Positions 8,030 through 17,587 of a DNA stretch of 64,000 bases are shown here, one piece after another (position 1 is the first letter of the stretch; each line of letters starts with the position of its first letter). Location: contig NZ_JAAIKE010000001.1 of assembly GCF_010915705.1 (NCBI RefSeq), positions 1,276,205 through 1,340,204 on the forward strand. Reading direction: 5' to 3'. The notes beneath the pieces were generated by a model, which made no database searches, was not told the origin of the DNA, and saw only the letters and a list, made by a program, of their open reading frames with translations. This DNA is from Pseudotabrizicola algicola (GTDB lineage: Bacteria; Pseudomonadota; Alphaproteobacteria; Rhodobacterales; Rhodobacteraceae). Both the position numbers and the translations under genes were made by a program.

Positions 8030-10091
8030 GGCAGGCTTGGCAGCGCAACCTGAAGTCGACCGCAAAGCCGCCGGGAAGAGTCCCCGGCGGCTTTATCATT
8101 ACAACGCAGGCTTTTTGCGTGACCGGCGCCTGCGTCGCATTTTGGCGCTTTGCGGTCACGAGCTTGCGCTTGGGCTGCCCGGTCCGGAGGACGGGGTGGT
8201 GGTCTGGGGCCGCAGCCCCTATGCGCAGCGGGGGGAGGCTGTCGCCGCGCGGCGCGCCGTGCCCCTGATCCGGTTGGAGGATGCCTTCTTGCGCAGCATC
8301 CGCCCGGGCCGGCAAGGCGGGGGGCGTCTCGGGCTGATGATCGACCCGCTGGGAGTGCATTTCGATGCGTCGTCCCCGTCGCGGATCGAGCAGATTCTGG
8401 CTCAGGACCACTTGGACGATTCAAACATTCTGATGCGCGCCCGCGACGGGATAGGCCGATTGCGGACGTCAGAACTGTCAAAATACAACATTCACGATCC
8501 GGCGCTGCCTTTGCCAGCCCCCGGCTATGTGCTGGTGGTCGATCAGACGCGCGGCGATGCGTCGATCCGCCACTCGGGGGCCACGGCGCAAAGTTTCAAG
8601 CAGATGCTGGCCGCCGCGATGGACGCCCACCCTACCGCGCGTATCGTGATCAAGACCCATCCCGAAACCGTCCTCGGGCTGCGCGAAGGCCATTTCTCTG
8701 ACGCCGATGTCTCGGATCGCGTGTCGCTCTTGACTGCGCCGGTATCGCCCTATCCGCTGCTGGAAGGGGCGATTGCCGTCTATACCGTATCGTCTCAACT
8801 GGGGTTCGAGGCCATACTGGCCGGTCATCGGCCGCACGTTTTCGGTCAACCCTTCTATGCGGGCTGGGGGCTCACACGGGATGCCGCCCCCCTGCCCCGG
8901 CGCGGGCGCAACCTGACTAAGGTGCAGCTTTTCGCAGCGGCCATGATCCTTGCCCCGGTCTGGTATGACCCGTGCCGCGACCGATTGTGCAGTTTCGAGG
9001 AAGCGCTGGACCAGCTTGAAGCCGAGGTGCGCGCCTTTCGGGAAGACCGTTTCGGGCATGTGGCGGTCGGCATGCGGCTGTGGAAACGCGGGCGCTTGCA
9101 GGCGGTGTTCGGGCAGGAAAAACCGCTGGTGTTCCGCGATACGGCCAATGCGCCAAATGGCAGGGGGGTTCTGGTCTGGGCGGGCAAGGAAGCCAGCGTG
9201 GAAGGCGTCGCAGAGGTGCCGGTGCGCCGCGTCGAGGATGGGTTCTTGCGCTCGCGCGGGCTCGGGGCCGATCTGGTGCCGCCGCTGTCGCTGGTGACGG
9301 ATGATCTGGGCATCTATTACGACCCGACGCGCGAGAGCAGGCTCGAGCGGCTGATCCTGTCCCCGCCTCCGCCCGGCGGTTTGGCGCGCGCCGCGCGGCT
9401 GCGGGCGCGGTTGGTTGCCCTTGGCCTGACGAAATACAACCTGCAAGGCCAGACCCCGGACTTGCCCTCGGGCCACCGCATTCTGGTGCCGGGACAGGTC
9501 GAGGATGACGCCTCTGTCCTGAAGGGGGGCGGCGATGTGCGCAGCAATCTTGGACTGCTGCGGGCGGCACGGGCCGCACGGCCGGACGCCGTTCTGATCT
9601 ACAAACCACACCCCGATGTCGAGGCAGGTCTGCGCCCCGGCGCGATCAGCCCGCAGGATTTGCAGGGTCTGGCCGATGTGGTCGCAAGCAAGGCAGAGCC
9701 GGTGGCGCTGATTGCGGCCTGCGACGAGGTGTGGACGCTGACCAGCCTGCTTGGGTTCGAGGCCCTGTTGCGCGGCAAGCCTGTCACCTGTCTGGGCGCG
9801 CCGTTTTACGCGGGCTGGGGCCTGACGCGCGATCTGGGGCCGGTGCCGACACGCAGGCTGCGCGGGCCGGATGGCAGCCTGCTGCCACGCCCGACGCTTG
9901 ACCATCTGGTGCATGCGGCGTTGATCGCCTATCCGCGCTATTATGATCCGGTCAGCCGCCGCCCCTGCCCGCCCGAGGTGGCGATCGACCGTCTGGCGGC
10001 GGGCGATCTGCCGCATCCGGGCTGGGGCAACCGCCTTTTGGCCAAGTTGCAAGGGCGGCTCGCCACCCATGCGCGGCTTTGGCGACGTTAG
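8007..10091 (+). CDS. kpsC: Capsule Kdo-linker glycosyltransferase KpsC (two-module)
   Basis: 694 residues made of two homologous halves. Each half has a VEDGFLRS/LEDAFLRS start, a DD/DPLG-[IV]-[YH]-[YF]-D strand, an L-[ST]-KYN element, a KTHPE/KPHPD donor site and an almost identical FYAGWGLTRD segment (about residues 285 and 600). KpsC is the bifunctional beta-Kdo transferase that alternates linkages to build the poly-Kdo linker of group 2 capsules, and its two modules are separate catalytic domains. The ATG at 8007 lies inside the 3' end of the exporter gene, suggesting coupled translation. The stop overlaps that of the convergent MarR-type gene by three bases. Confidence 0.92.
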   Translation: MWALAAAEAGLAAQPEVDRKAAGKSPRRLYHYNAGFLRDRRLRRILALCGHELALGLPGPEDGVVVWGRSPYAQRGEAVAARRAVPLIRLEDAFLRSIRPGRQGGGRLGLMIDPLGVHFDASSPSRIEQILAQDHLDDSNILMRARDGIGRLRTSELSKYNIHDPALPLPAPGYVLVVDQTRGDASIRHSGATAQSFKQMLAAAMDAHPTARIVIKTHPETVLGLREGHFSDADVSDRVSLLTAPVSPYPLLEGAIAVYTVSSQLGFEAILAGHRPHVFGQPFYAGWGLTRDAAPLPRRGRNLTKVQLFAAAMILAPVWYDPCRDRLCSFEEALDQLEAEVRAFREDRFGHVAVGMRLWKRGRLQAVFGQEKPLVFRDTANAPNGRGVLVWAGKEASVEGVAEVPVRRVEDGFLRSRGLGADLVPPLSLVTDDLGIYYDPTRESRLERLILSPPPPGGLARAARLRARLVALGLTKYNLQGQTPDLPSGHRILVPGQVEDDASVLKGGGDVRSNLGLLRAARAARPDAVLIYKPHPDVEAGLRPGAISPQDLQGLADVVASKAEPVALIAACDEVWTLTSLLGFEALLRGKPVTCLGAPFYAGWGLTRDLGPVPTRRLRGPDGSLLPRPTLDHLVHAALIAYPRYYDPVSRRPCPPEVAIDRLAAGDLPHPGWGNRLLAKLQGRLATHARLWRR

Positions 10092-10585
10092 TAGATGTAG
10101 CGGATCTGGTCGGTCCAGAACCGCTCCAGCCGTTTGAGGGAATGGTTCACGTCTTCCATTCCGGCGGCGTCGATCACCGCCTTGCGCAGCAGCACATCGG
10201 CATGGCGCGCGAAAAGATCGTTCAGCACCGCACGCACCCGCCGCCCCTTTTCCGTCAGCCGCACACGCACCGACCGCCGATCCAGCTCGGAGCGTTGATG
10301 GTGCATATAGCCGAGTTCGACGAGTTTCTTGAGATTGTAGCTGACATTGCTGCCCTGATAGTAGCCACGGCTTTTCAACTCGCCCGCCGTCACCTCATTT
10401 TCGCCCACGTTGAACAGCAGGAGCGCCTGCACCGAATTGATTTCCAGAATCCCCAGACGTTCAAATTCATCCTTGATCACATCCAGCAGCAGGCGGTGGA
10501 GCCGTTCGACCAGCGCAAGGCTTTCGAGATAGCCGACCGTCAAAAGCTTTTGCGAGCCATCCAGAACCGGGGTCTGTTGCGTCAT
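10088..10585 (-). CDS. MarR-type winged-helix regulator (LdtR-like)
   Basis: 165 residues. A winged helix-turn-helix runs from about residue 55 to 125, with the recognition helix in RGYYQGSNVSYNLKKLVELGY and the wing in RSELDRRSVRVRLTEKG. The SNVSYNLKKLV recognition helix resembles the LdtR group of rhizobial MarR regulators, which act on L,D-transpeptidase and stress genes. That assignment is from memory of the motif, not a search. The start at 10585 has GGAGAT upstream. The gene is convergent with kpsC; no operator could be picked out in its short upstream region. Confidence 0.82.
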   Translation of the reverse strand: MTQQTPVLDGSQKLLTVGYLESLALVERLHRLLLDVIKDEFERLGILEINSVQALLLFNVGENEVTAGELKSRGYYQGSNVSYNLKKLVELGYMHHQRSELDRRSVRVRLTEKGRRVRAVLNDLFARHADVLLRKAVIDAAGMEDVNHSLKRLERFWTDQIRYIY

Positions 10586-10664
10586 CCGTGATCTCCGCCT
10601 TGTCAAAACAGGGGCAGAATCAGCACAAACCGCAAACATTCAGTAAACTCGCACAGGTTTTTGC

Positions 10665-10943
10665 TCAAACCTTACGCAATCTGTCCCGCGCAAAGGCCGT
10701 GATCTGTGCCAAGAGCGCAGCGATTTCCGGCTTTGGCTGGGCCTGATTGAACAGGCAGGCCATCAGGTCCTGATCGCTTTCGGCCAGAAGGAGTTCGTAT
10801 GTCTCAAGCTCTGCCGCTGTCAGAGCGTCAAGGTGGGCATCTGCCCAAGGCCCCAGCACCAAATCCATCTCTTTCGTGCCACGGCGCCACGAGCGCATCT
10901 TCATGCGCTTCAGGCGGCTTTCCGGCGTTTCGGTCGTGATCAT
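10665..10943 (-). CDS. sdhE: Succinate dehydrogenase FAD assembly factor SdhE
   Basis: 92 residues, the usual size of the DUF339/SdhE family. It has the RMKMRSWRRGTKEMD start containing the conserved R-G-x-x-E motif that contacts SdhA during covalent FAD attachment, followed by LGPW and LLAESDQDL. It acts in the cytoplasm on succinate dehydrogenase. The ATG overlaps the stop of the XRE regulator gene in an ATGA, so the two are co-transcribed. No sdh structural genes occur in the window. Confidence 0.93.
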   Translation of the reverse strand: MITTETPESRLKRMKMRSWRRGTKEMDLVLGPWADAHLDALTAAELETYELLLAESDQDLMACLFNQAQPKPEIAALLAQITAFARDRLRKV

Positions 10944-11353
10944 TCTGCCTCCACCTCTTGGCGCCGCATCAGATGATGCAGCCGCGTTTCCATCTGCCCC
11001 AAATCCTGTGCCAAGGCCAGCATCTGCGCGCGCATCCGTGCCAGATCGGACAGTGCCTCGAGCGTGGCCGCATCATGCGTGCCGGGTGCGGAGGGCGCAT
11101 CCAGCCCGTCACCCAAGCCTGTGAGCAGCCAGCGGATCGACACGTTCAGCATGCCCGCCAACATCTGGAGGCGGTTCGCGCGGGGCTCGGATGCGTCATC
11201 CTCCCACGCCTGCACGGTTGTGAGCCGGACGCCGAGCCGGAGCGCCAGATCGGTCTGCGTCAGGCCCGCGGCTTCGCGCGCGCCTGCCAAACGATCGCCA
11301 AAGGTGGCAACTTCTGCCGAAAACCATGATGCTGCTGTGTCTTTTTCCGCCAT
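10940..11353 (-). CDS. XRE-family transcriptional regulator
   Basis: 137 residues. A Cro/C1-type helix-turn-helix occupies about residues 14–70 (GDRLAGAREAAGLTQTDLALRLGV … VQAWEDDASEPRANRLQMLAGML). A Leu/Met-rich helix at 95–130 may serve for dimerisation. The start at 11353 has a strong AGGAGAGG site. It is divergent from the aspartate aminotransferase gene and coupled to sdhE. Its target is unknown; autoregulation through the 88-base divergent region would be usual for the family. Confidence 0.85.
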   Translation of the reverse strand: MAEKDTAASWFSAEVATFGDRLAGAREAAGLTQTDLALRLGVRLTTVQAWEDDASEPRANRLQMLAGMLNVSIRWLLTGLGDGLDAPSAPGTHDAATLEALSDLARMRAQMLALAQDLGQMETRLHHLMRRQEVEAE

Positions 11354-11405
11354 CTTGCCTCTCCTGTCGGTGATATCGCTTGATCGGGTTCGAGGGCGAC
11401 CATAA

Positions 11406-12644
<1,239 letters not shown>

Positions 12645-12653
12645 GGAGCTTCG

Positions 12654-13070
12654 ATGTCGGGCGATTTGCCGGAGTATTATTTCCGTATCCGTGAAAACGG
12701 GGCGGCCGTGTTCAGAGTTGATACCGAAAATCGCCAGCGCCGGATCGAGATGGAAGAAATCGCGGTCGCCAATGTGCGCAACGGCAACATAAAGCCGCAT
12801 GGGGAGCGGAAGCTGACGCCAGAGGAAACCGCGCTGATCACCGACTGGATCGCGCGGCGCAGCGAGGTATTGGCGCAGCGCGACGTGGATGACATCCATC
12901 GCGCGGTGGACCATCTCAATCTGGTGACGCATTGGGCGCAGTCGCGGGCCAGCGAGGCGCAACTGGAAGAGGTCACCGACAGCCTGCTGCTGGCCATGCA
13001 TGACCTGCGCACGGTTCTGGTGCGCAAAAAGGCCGAGCGCCTGATGAAAGAGCAACCCGAGGCCGAATAA
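12654..13070 (+). CDS. Conserved protein of unknown function downstream of aspC
   Basis: 138 residues, soluble, no signal peptide. The N-terminal half is beta-like (EYYFRIRENGAAVFRVD … RRIEMEEIAVANVRNG). The C-terminal half is a helical bundle with many charged residues (AQRDVDDIHRAVDHLNLV … LLLAMHDLRTVLVRKKAERL). GAGGAG lies just upstream of the ATG and the gene starts nine bases after the aspC stop, so the two are probably co-transcribed. I do not recognise a family; nothing suggests catalysis. Confidence 0.75.
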   Translation: MSGDLPEYYFRIRENGAAVFRVDTENRQRRIEMEEIAVANVRNGNIKPHGERKLTPEETALITDWIARRSEVLAQRDVDDIHRAVDHLNLVTHWAQSRASEAQLEEVTDSLLLAMHDLRTVLVRKKAERLMKEQPEAE

Positions 13071-13072
13071 CC

Positions 13073-14548
13073 TCAGGTGCCGCAAAAGGTGACATAGTCG
13101 CCGAACCCGCTGGGGGCGGGCAAGGCATACGCCTCTCGCCCCGGGCGGTCGGTGAACGGGTCGGTCACCTCGGCGACAAGCGCCCTGAAGGGGGCCAGAT
13201 CGCCCTGTTCTGCGGCCTGAAGCGCGGCCTCCACCATGTGATTGCGCGGGATGACAAGCGGGTTTGCCCGGCGCAGATGCGCGGGCGCGTCGCTGCGCAG
13301 ACGTGCGCGCCAGAGCGGCAACCAGAGGTCGAGCCTCGCCGGATCGGCAAAGAGCGCGCGCAGAGGCGTGACATCACCCGCCGCCGCATCGGTCAAGCGG
13401 CGGAAGGCCAGCGTCCAGTCGGCCCCCTGCCCCTCCATCGCGGCGAGAAAGCCCTCGGCAAGATCGGTGTCGCCGCCGTCCTCCCCTTCAAGCGCCAGTT
13501 TGTTGCGCATCACCGCGAGCCATTCGGCGCGATAGCGCGCCTCCACCTGTGCCAGCCGTTCATTGAGCAAGATCACCGCCGCCTCGGCATTGCCCATCAA
13601 GGGCAGCAGACTTTCGGCGAGCTTGGCAAGGTTCCAGCCCAGAATCAGGGGCTGGTTCGCATAGGCATATCGTCCCTGATGGTCGATCGAGGAAAACACG
13701 GTGCCGGGGGCATAGGCCTCCATAAAGGCGCAGGGGCCATAATCGATCGTCTCTCCCGACAGGGCCACATTATCTGTGTTGAGCACACCATGCACAAAAC
13801 CAAGGCCCATCCATGCCGCGACCAAGCGGGTTTGGCGGGTGGTGACGCGATCAAAAAACGCAAGCACGCGGTCATCCCGCCCCGTCAGGTCAGGATCATG
13901 CCGCGCGATGGCATAATCCACCACACGGGCCAGCGTCGCATGATCGCCCCGCGCGGCCCAGAACTGGAAGGTGCCCACCCGCAGGTGGCTGGCAGCGATA
14001 CGGGCCACCACCGCACCGGGCAGGCGGCCCGCCTCGCGGCGCACGTCTTCACCCGTCAGCGCGACGGCAAGGCTGCGTGTGGTGGGCACCGAAAGGGCCG
14101 CCATCGCCTCTGAAATCACATACTCTCGCAGCATCGGCCCCAAGGCGGCCTTGCCATCGCCCCCGCGCGAAAACGGTGTGCGGCCAGACCCCTTCAGTTG
14201 CAGATCCCAGCGCCGCCCGTCGGGCGCGACATGCTCGCCGATCAGATGCGCCCGTCCGTCCCCGAGCTGCGGAGAAAAACCGCCGAACTGGTGTCCGGCA
14301 TAGGCCAGCGCCACCGGAGCCGCCCCCTCGGGCAAGGCGCCGCCCGCAAACCACGCGGGATTTTGCGCCAGAACGGCGGCGTCGAGCCCCAACTCCGCCG
14401 CCAGAGCATCGTTGAGCACGATCAGCTTCGGGTCAGGTGCGGTGTCGGGCGCCTGCTCGACATAGGTTCCCGCCAAGTTGCGGTGCCATGTGTTGTCAAA
14501 GCGAAAGCCACCCGTGCGGGCCGCGGCGGAGGGTGAAAGGTCTGTCAT
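13073..14548 (-). CDS. selO: Protein adenylyltransferase SelO (YdiU family)
   Basis: 491 residues, a pseudokinase-fold enzyme that transfers AMP from ATP to protein hydroxyl groups, linked to oxidative stress. Landmarks are the glycine-rich LAYAGHQFGGFSPQLGDGRAHL, LQLKGSGRTPFSRGGDGKAAL and the GVLNTDNVALSGETIDYGPCAF metal-binding loop. A cysteine lies third from the end (FCGT), the place where eukaryotic SELENOO carries selenocysteine. The start at 14548 has GAGGAA upstream. It is convergent with the gene after aspC, with only two bases between stops. Confidence 0.95.
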   Translation of the reverse strand: MTDLSPSAAARTGGFRFDNTWHRNLAGTYVEQAPDTAPDPKLIVLNDALAAELGLDAAVLAQNPAWFAGGALPEGAAPVALAYAGHQFGGFSPQLGDGRAHLIGEHVAPDGRRWDLQLKGSGRTPFSRGGDGKAALGPMLREYVISEAMAALSVPTTRSLAVALTGEDVRREAGRLPGAVVARIAASHLRVGTFQFWAARGDHATLARVVDYAIARHDPDLTGRDDRVLAFFDRVTTRQTRLVAAWMGLGFVHGVLNTDNVALSGETIDYGPCAFMEAYAPGTVFSSIDHQGRYAYANQPLILGWNLAKLAESLLPLMGNAEAAVILLNERLAQVEARYRAEWLAVMRNKLALEGEDGGDTDLAEGFLAAMEGQGADWTLAFRRLTDAAAGDVTPLRALFADPARLDLWLPLWRARLRSDAPAHLRRANPLVIPRNHMVEAALQAAEQGDLAPFRALVAEVTDPFTDRPGREAYALPAPSGFGDYVTFCGT

Positions 14549-14643
14549 GGTTCCTCGGCAATCTGCGCGACATGCTCGGCCCCGCCCCGCCAATATGGGG
14601 ACTGCCCGCCCGAGGGCAAGCGCGCGGCGCAAGGGCTCAGGGC

Positions 14644-15183
14644 TCAGGGCAGAACCTCGATGGACGTCAACTGCCAGATCGAACGCGAATAGCTGACTTC
14701 GTTCTTGTAGGCGGGGTTGGTGTCATAGGGATAGATCATCCAGAGCGGACCCTTGTCGCGCGGAGACAGATCCTTGCCATCCATCCGGAAGGCCAGCAAA
14801 GGGCCGCCCGGCACAGCCTCGGACATTGGAAGTTCGACCGCATATTCGTTGAGGGCGACCAGACGCAGCACGGAGCCGCTGGCCCCCAGATGTTCCAGCA
14901 ACGCCGCCAGTTCGACGCCCTCGAATGCGCTGGTGCCATCTGTCCAGATGGTGCTGGTATGGAGCGTGATCACCCCGAATGATTTCAGCAGCTCCCTATC
15001 CAAGGCTGCGCCCTGCGCACCGTTGGAATGTGCAATCTGTCCGTGCACGGTCAAAATGACATCACCGGCCGGGGCGGCAAGCGGCTCTGCCCGGGCCCCA
15101 GCGGTGGCTTGCAGGACTGCGACGACAGCCAAAGACAACGCCCAAGCCCGCCCAAGGCGCGCGCCGAGGTTCACAAGGTGCAT
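14644..15183 (-). CDS. Secreted molybdopterin-binding-like domain protein
   Basis: 179 residues with a signal peptide (cleavage near AGARAEP). The rest matches the small stand-alone oxidoreductase molybdopterin-binding-like proteins common in Rhodobacterales: LTVHGQI, FEGVELAALLEHLGA, LVALNEYAVELP, GPLLAFRMDGK, DKGPLWMIYPYD, with a C-terminal QLTSIEVLP strand. Full enzymes of this fold bind the cofactor through a cysteine. No cysteine is present in the mature part here, so it may not bind molybdenum at all. The start at 15183 has AGGAG upstream. Confidence 0.72.
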   Translation of the reverse strand: MHLVNLGARLGRAWALSLAVVAVLQATAGARAEPLAAPAGDVILTVHGQIAHSNGAQGAALDRELLKSFGVITLHTSTIWTDGTSAFEGVELAALLEHLGASGSVLRLVALNEYAVELPMSEAVPGGPLLAFRMDGKDLSPRDKGPLWMIYPYDTNPAYKNEVSYSRSIWQLTSIEVLP

Positions 15184-15337
15184 GCGTGATCTCCTGTTTC
15201 CTGCGAAAGGGCATAGCCGATCAGAGGCCAGCAATCTTCTATCCAGACGCATAGGACGCGCTGGACCATATGTTTCATGACATAGTTATACGCCGCGCGA
15301 CATCAGGTTTTTGTGACAAAGCGCGCAGGAGCCTTCC

Positions 15338-15601
15338 ATGCCAAGTGAGGGGCGACGCCAGAATGACCGGGCAGCCCTTGTCCGGATCGCAGACCGCTTT
15401 CCCGTTTGGAATATGTCTGCTAACGAGATCAGAGAGGTAGCCCGTGATGAAATGCACAAGGCGCGGGGCAAGCTCTTGGCGATTGAGCCCAACTGTGTGG
15501 TGGTAAGTGGTATGAAAAGATTTCCGCCCGGCTGGTGGATCGTTCCCGCCTTCGTAGTCTGTGCCTTTGTCTGGGCAGCTTTGCTATGGTGGCTGCTTTA
15601 G
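15338..15601 (+). CDS. Small protein with C-terminal membrane anchor
   Basis: 87 residues. The ATG at 15338 has AGGAG seven bases upstream. The first ~58 residues are charged and soluble; the last ~24 (PPGWWIVPAFVVCAFVWAALLWWLL) form one strong hydrophobic helix, so it would be tail-anchored. An alternative is that only the last 29 codons, from the ATG in MKRFPPGWW, are translated as a micro-membrane protein. No family is recognised. It lies between the molybdopterin-like gene (opposite strand) and tRNA-Pro. Confidence 0.45.
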   Translation: MPSEGRRQNDRAALVRIADRFPVWNMSANEIREVARDEMHKARGKLLAIEPNCVVVSGMKRFPPGWWIVPAFVVCAFVWAALLWWLL

Positions 15602-15643
15602 GCAGCACATTGCAAAGCAGGACAAAGCCAAGATTCGTGGAAA

Positions 15644-15720
15644 TGGTCGGGGCGGAGGGATTCGAACTCTCGACCTACGGTACCCAAAACCGTCGCGCTA
15701 CCAGGCTGCGCTACGCCCCG
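15644..15720 (-). tRNA. tRNA-Pro (anticodon UGG)
   Basis: Read on the minus strand, the sequence opens CGGGGCG and closes CGCCCCG-A-CCA, giving a seven-pair acceptor stem with encoded CCA. The anticodon arm is ACGGT–TTTGGGT–ACCGT, placing UGG at the anticodon, and the T-arm has the canonical GTTCGAATC loop. This is a complete tRNA-Pro that reads CCN proline codons. Confidence 0.96.
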
Positions 15721-15762
15721 ACTGCGTGCGGTCTTAGCGAAAGCCGAACCGATTGGAAAGGG

Positions 15763-16230
15763 CTATTCCGCACAAGGCCATGCCGGATCGGTGATTGCAG
15801 GGTGCCGCAGTTCCGCGCCTTCGGGAATACCAAGGCGCGCCGCCAGCCCGCCGTTGATTTCCAACACGAATTTCACGCCCTCGCCCCCGTCGATCGTGGT
15901 CACGTCCTGCGGTTTGGCATTGGCATGCACCTTTGTCACCCGCCCTGCCGGGTCGGCAAAAATCATGTCAAGCGGGATAAGCGTGTTCTTCATCCAGAAG
16001 GTGGCACGGCGCGGAGAGTCGTAGACAAACAGCATCCCCGAGGACTGCGGCATGCTTTCGCGAAACATCAGCCCGCGGCTGCGTGTGGCCTCGGTATCGG
16101 CCACCTCGACAGAAAAGCGCGCCAGCCCGCCGGGCCAGCGCACCTCTACTTGATCGTCACGACAGGCGGCGGTCGCAGGCACGGCCCCCATAACAAAAAT
16201 CAGACCGAGGGCCGCCAGAAGCCCATTCAC
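15763..16230 (-). CDS. DUF192 family secreted protein
   Basis: 155 residues with an N-terminal signal peptide (VNGLLAALGLIFVMGAVPATA). The mature part shows the DUF192 pattern: RFSVEVADTEATRSRGLMFRESMP, GMLFVYDSPRRATFWMKNTLIPLDMIF, and FVLEINGGLAARLGI. The biochemical role of the family is unknown. The GTG start at 16230 overlaps the stop of the cold-shock gene (GTGA), so the pair is translated together. The length agrees with secreted members of the family. Confidence 0.85.
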   Translation of the reverse strand: MNGLLAALGLIFVMGAVPATAACRDDQVEVRWPGGLARFSVEVADTEATRSRGLMFRESMPQSSGMLFVYDSPRRATFWMKNTLIPLDMIFADPAGRVTKVHANAKPQDVTTIDGGEGVKFVLEINGGLAARLGIPEGAELRHPAITDPAWPCAE

Positions 16231-16760
16231 CGTCCGCCGCGTGCTGCCGCTTCCCAAGATGCCACCTGTACCGCCATGCGCCCGCGCTTGCCTTCGATGA
16301 TCCGCAGGCAAATCGCTTCTCCCGCTTGTAGATCGGCAAAGCCCGACATGCGCAACACTTCAACGTGAATGAACACGTCATCATTGTTGCCAAAGACATT
16401 CGCAAAACCGAACCCCTTTGACTTGTCGAACCACTTCACACGTGCCGGTTCCAGCGCAAGCGCTGCCACCTCTTCGGCGGTGATCAGATTGCCTTCGTCC
16501 GCCAGGGGCAAAATACCCCCTGCCGGAGCCTGCACCGACACCACTTCAACCGCTTGAACACCGCGCGGGCTTTGTTGCACGCGCACTGTTATCGTTGCAC
16601 CATCGGCCACAGAATTCTGGCCGTAGTTCCTCAAAACATTGGCATGTAGCAAAATATCGCTCTCGGCCTCATCGGAAACGATGAAACCGAACCCTTTGGC
16701 CGGGTCAAACCATTTCACGTGGCCATGCACAATACGCATGGCCTTTTCTTCTTCAGTCAT
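16227..16760 (-). CDS. Double cold-shock domain protein
   Basis: About 177 residues with two cold-shock domains instead of the usual one. The first is at about residues 9–75 (GHVKWFDPAKGFGFIVSD … ILLHANVL) and the second at about 105–170 (ARVKWFDKSKGFGFANVF … VFIHVEVL). Both keep the RNP1-like KGFGF and RNP2-like VFIH/ILLH RNA-binding motifs. It should bind single-stranded nucleic acid. The start is uncertain: ATG at 16760 (MTEEEK) has GGGGAA ten bases upstream, while ATG at 16799 has no ribosome site. Confidence 0.9.
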   Translation of the reverse strand: MTEEEKAMRIVHGHVKWFDPAKGFGFIVSDEAESDILLHANVLRNYGQNSVADGATITVRVQQSPRGVQAVEVVSVQAPAGGILPLADEGNLITAEEVAALALEPARVKWFDKSKGFGFANVFGNNDDVFIHVEVLRMSGFADLQAGEAICLRIIEGKRGRMAVQVASWEAAARGGR

Positions 16761-16874
16761 AATAGAGCCGTTCCCCAGATTGACCCCAAGCGCCGACATG
16801 ACGCTATTCGGGGACGGGATTCAAGAGCATTTCCATCAGGATTGAATACACCCTTGCACCGCAAAGGGCAACAA

Positions 16875-17477
16875 TCAGGGGTTGAGTCGCTGGATTCCCC
16901 ACGAGTCCAGCGGTGTCTCACGCGTCCACCTGAAACGGTCATGAAGCCTGAAGGCCCCGTCCGCCCAAAACTCTATCTCAACCGGCCGGAGACGAAAACC
17001 TCCCCAAAAGGGTGGGCGGGGAGGGTGGGCCCCTTTGGTCACAGTGACCTTTGCAACTTCCGCCATGAGATACTCACGGCTTGACAAGGGTTCGGACTGC
17101 TTGCTCGCCCATGCCCCGAGCCGCGATTTCAGGCTGCGGCTGGCGTAATATTCATCCGCCTGCGGCCCTTCTTCCCGCTCGGTCATGCCGCGCACCCGGA
17201 TCTGGCGGCGCAGCGACTTCCAGTGCAGCACAAAGGCCGCCTTGCCCGCACCCTCAATCTCCTGCGCCTTTTTGGATCCGTAATTTGTATAGAAAACAAA
17301 GGCATCTGCCTCGATTTCCTTGAGCAGCACCATACGCACATTCGGCAGACCCTGTGCGTCGACCGTGGCAAGCGCAATCGCGTTGGGATCATTGATCTCG
17401 CTCGCCTCGGCCTCGGCCATCCAGCTGCGCGCAATGGCAAACGGGTCATCGCCCGCAAATATTCCGCCTCGGTCCAT
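16875..17477 (-). CDS. pdxH: Pyridoxamine 5'-phosphate oxidase
   Basis: 200 residues. This FMN enzyme oxidises pyridoxine or pyridoxamine 5'-phosphate to pyridoxal 5'-phosphate. Landmarks are [36 protein letters not shown]-type strand [16 protein letters not shown] and the C-terminal R-L-H-D-R-F-x-W segment that closes the substrate pocket. The ATG at 17477 is preceded by AAGGA. It is divergent from fabI across a gap of about 110 bases. Length is normal. Confidence 0.95.
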   Translation of the reverse strand: MDRGGIFAGDDPFAIARSWMAEAEASEINDPNAIALATVDAQGLPNVRMVLLKEIEADAFVFYTNYGSKKAQEIEGAGKAAFVLHWKSLRRQIRVRGMTEREEGPQADEYYASRSLKSRLGAWASKQSEPLSSREYLMAEVAKVTVTKGAHPPRPPFWGGFRLRPVEIEFWADGAFRLHDRFRWTRETPLDSWGIQRLNP

Positions 17478-17587
17478 GATCGCTGTCCTTTGTTCTGGGC
17501 GAACCACCCGTCAGCCTCTGGCTTGAACGGGAATTGCCTTTCGCCTACACGTCAATCTCAACGCGAGAAATGTGCGAGGGACAACAG

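Noticed and set aside
8478..10070. 530-codon open frame opposite kpsC
   Set aside because: Shadow of the KpsC gene, Arg/Gln-rich without any motif.
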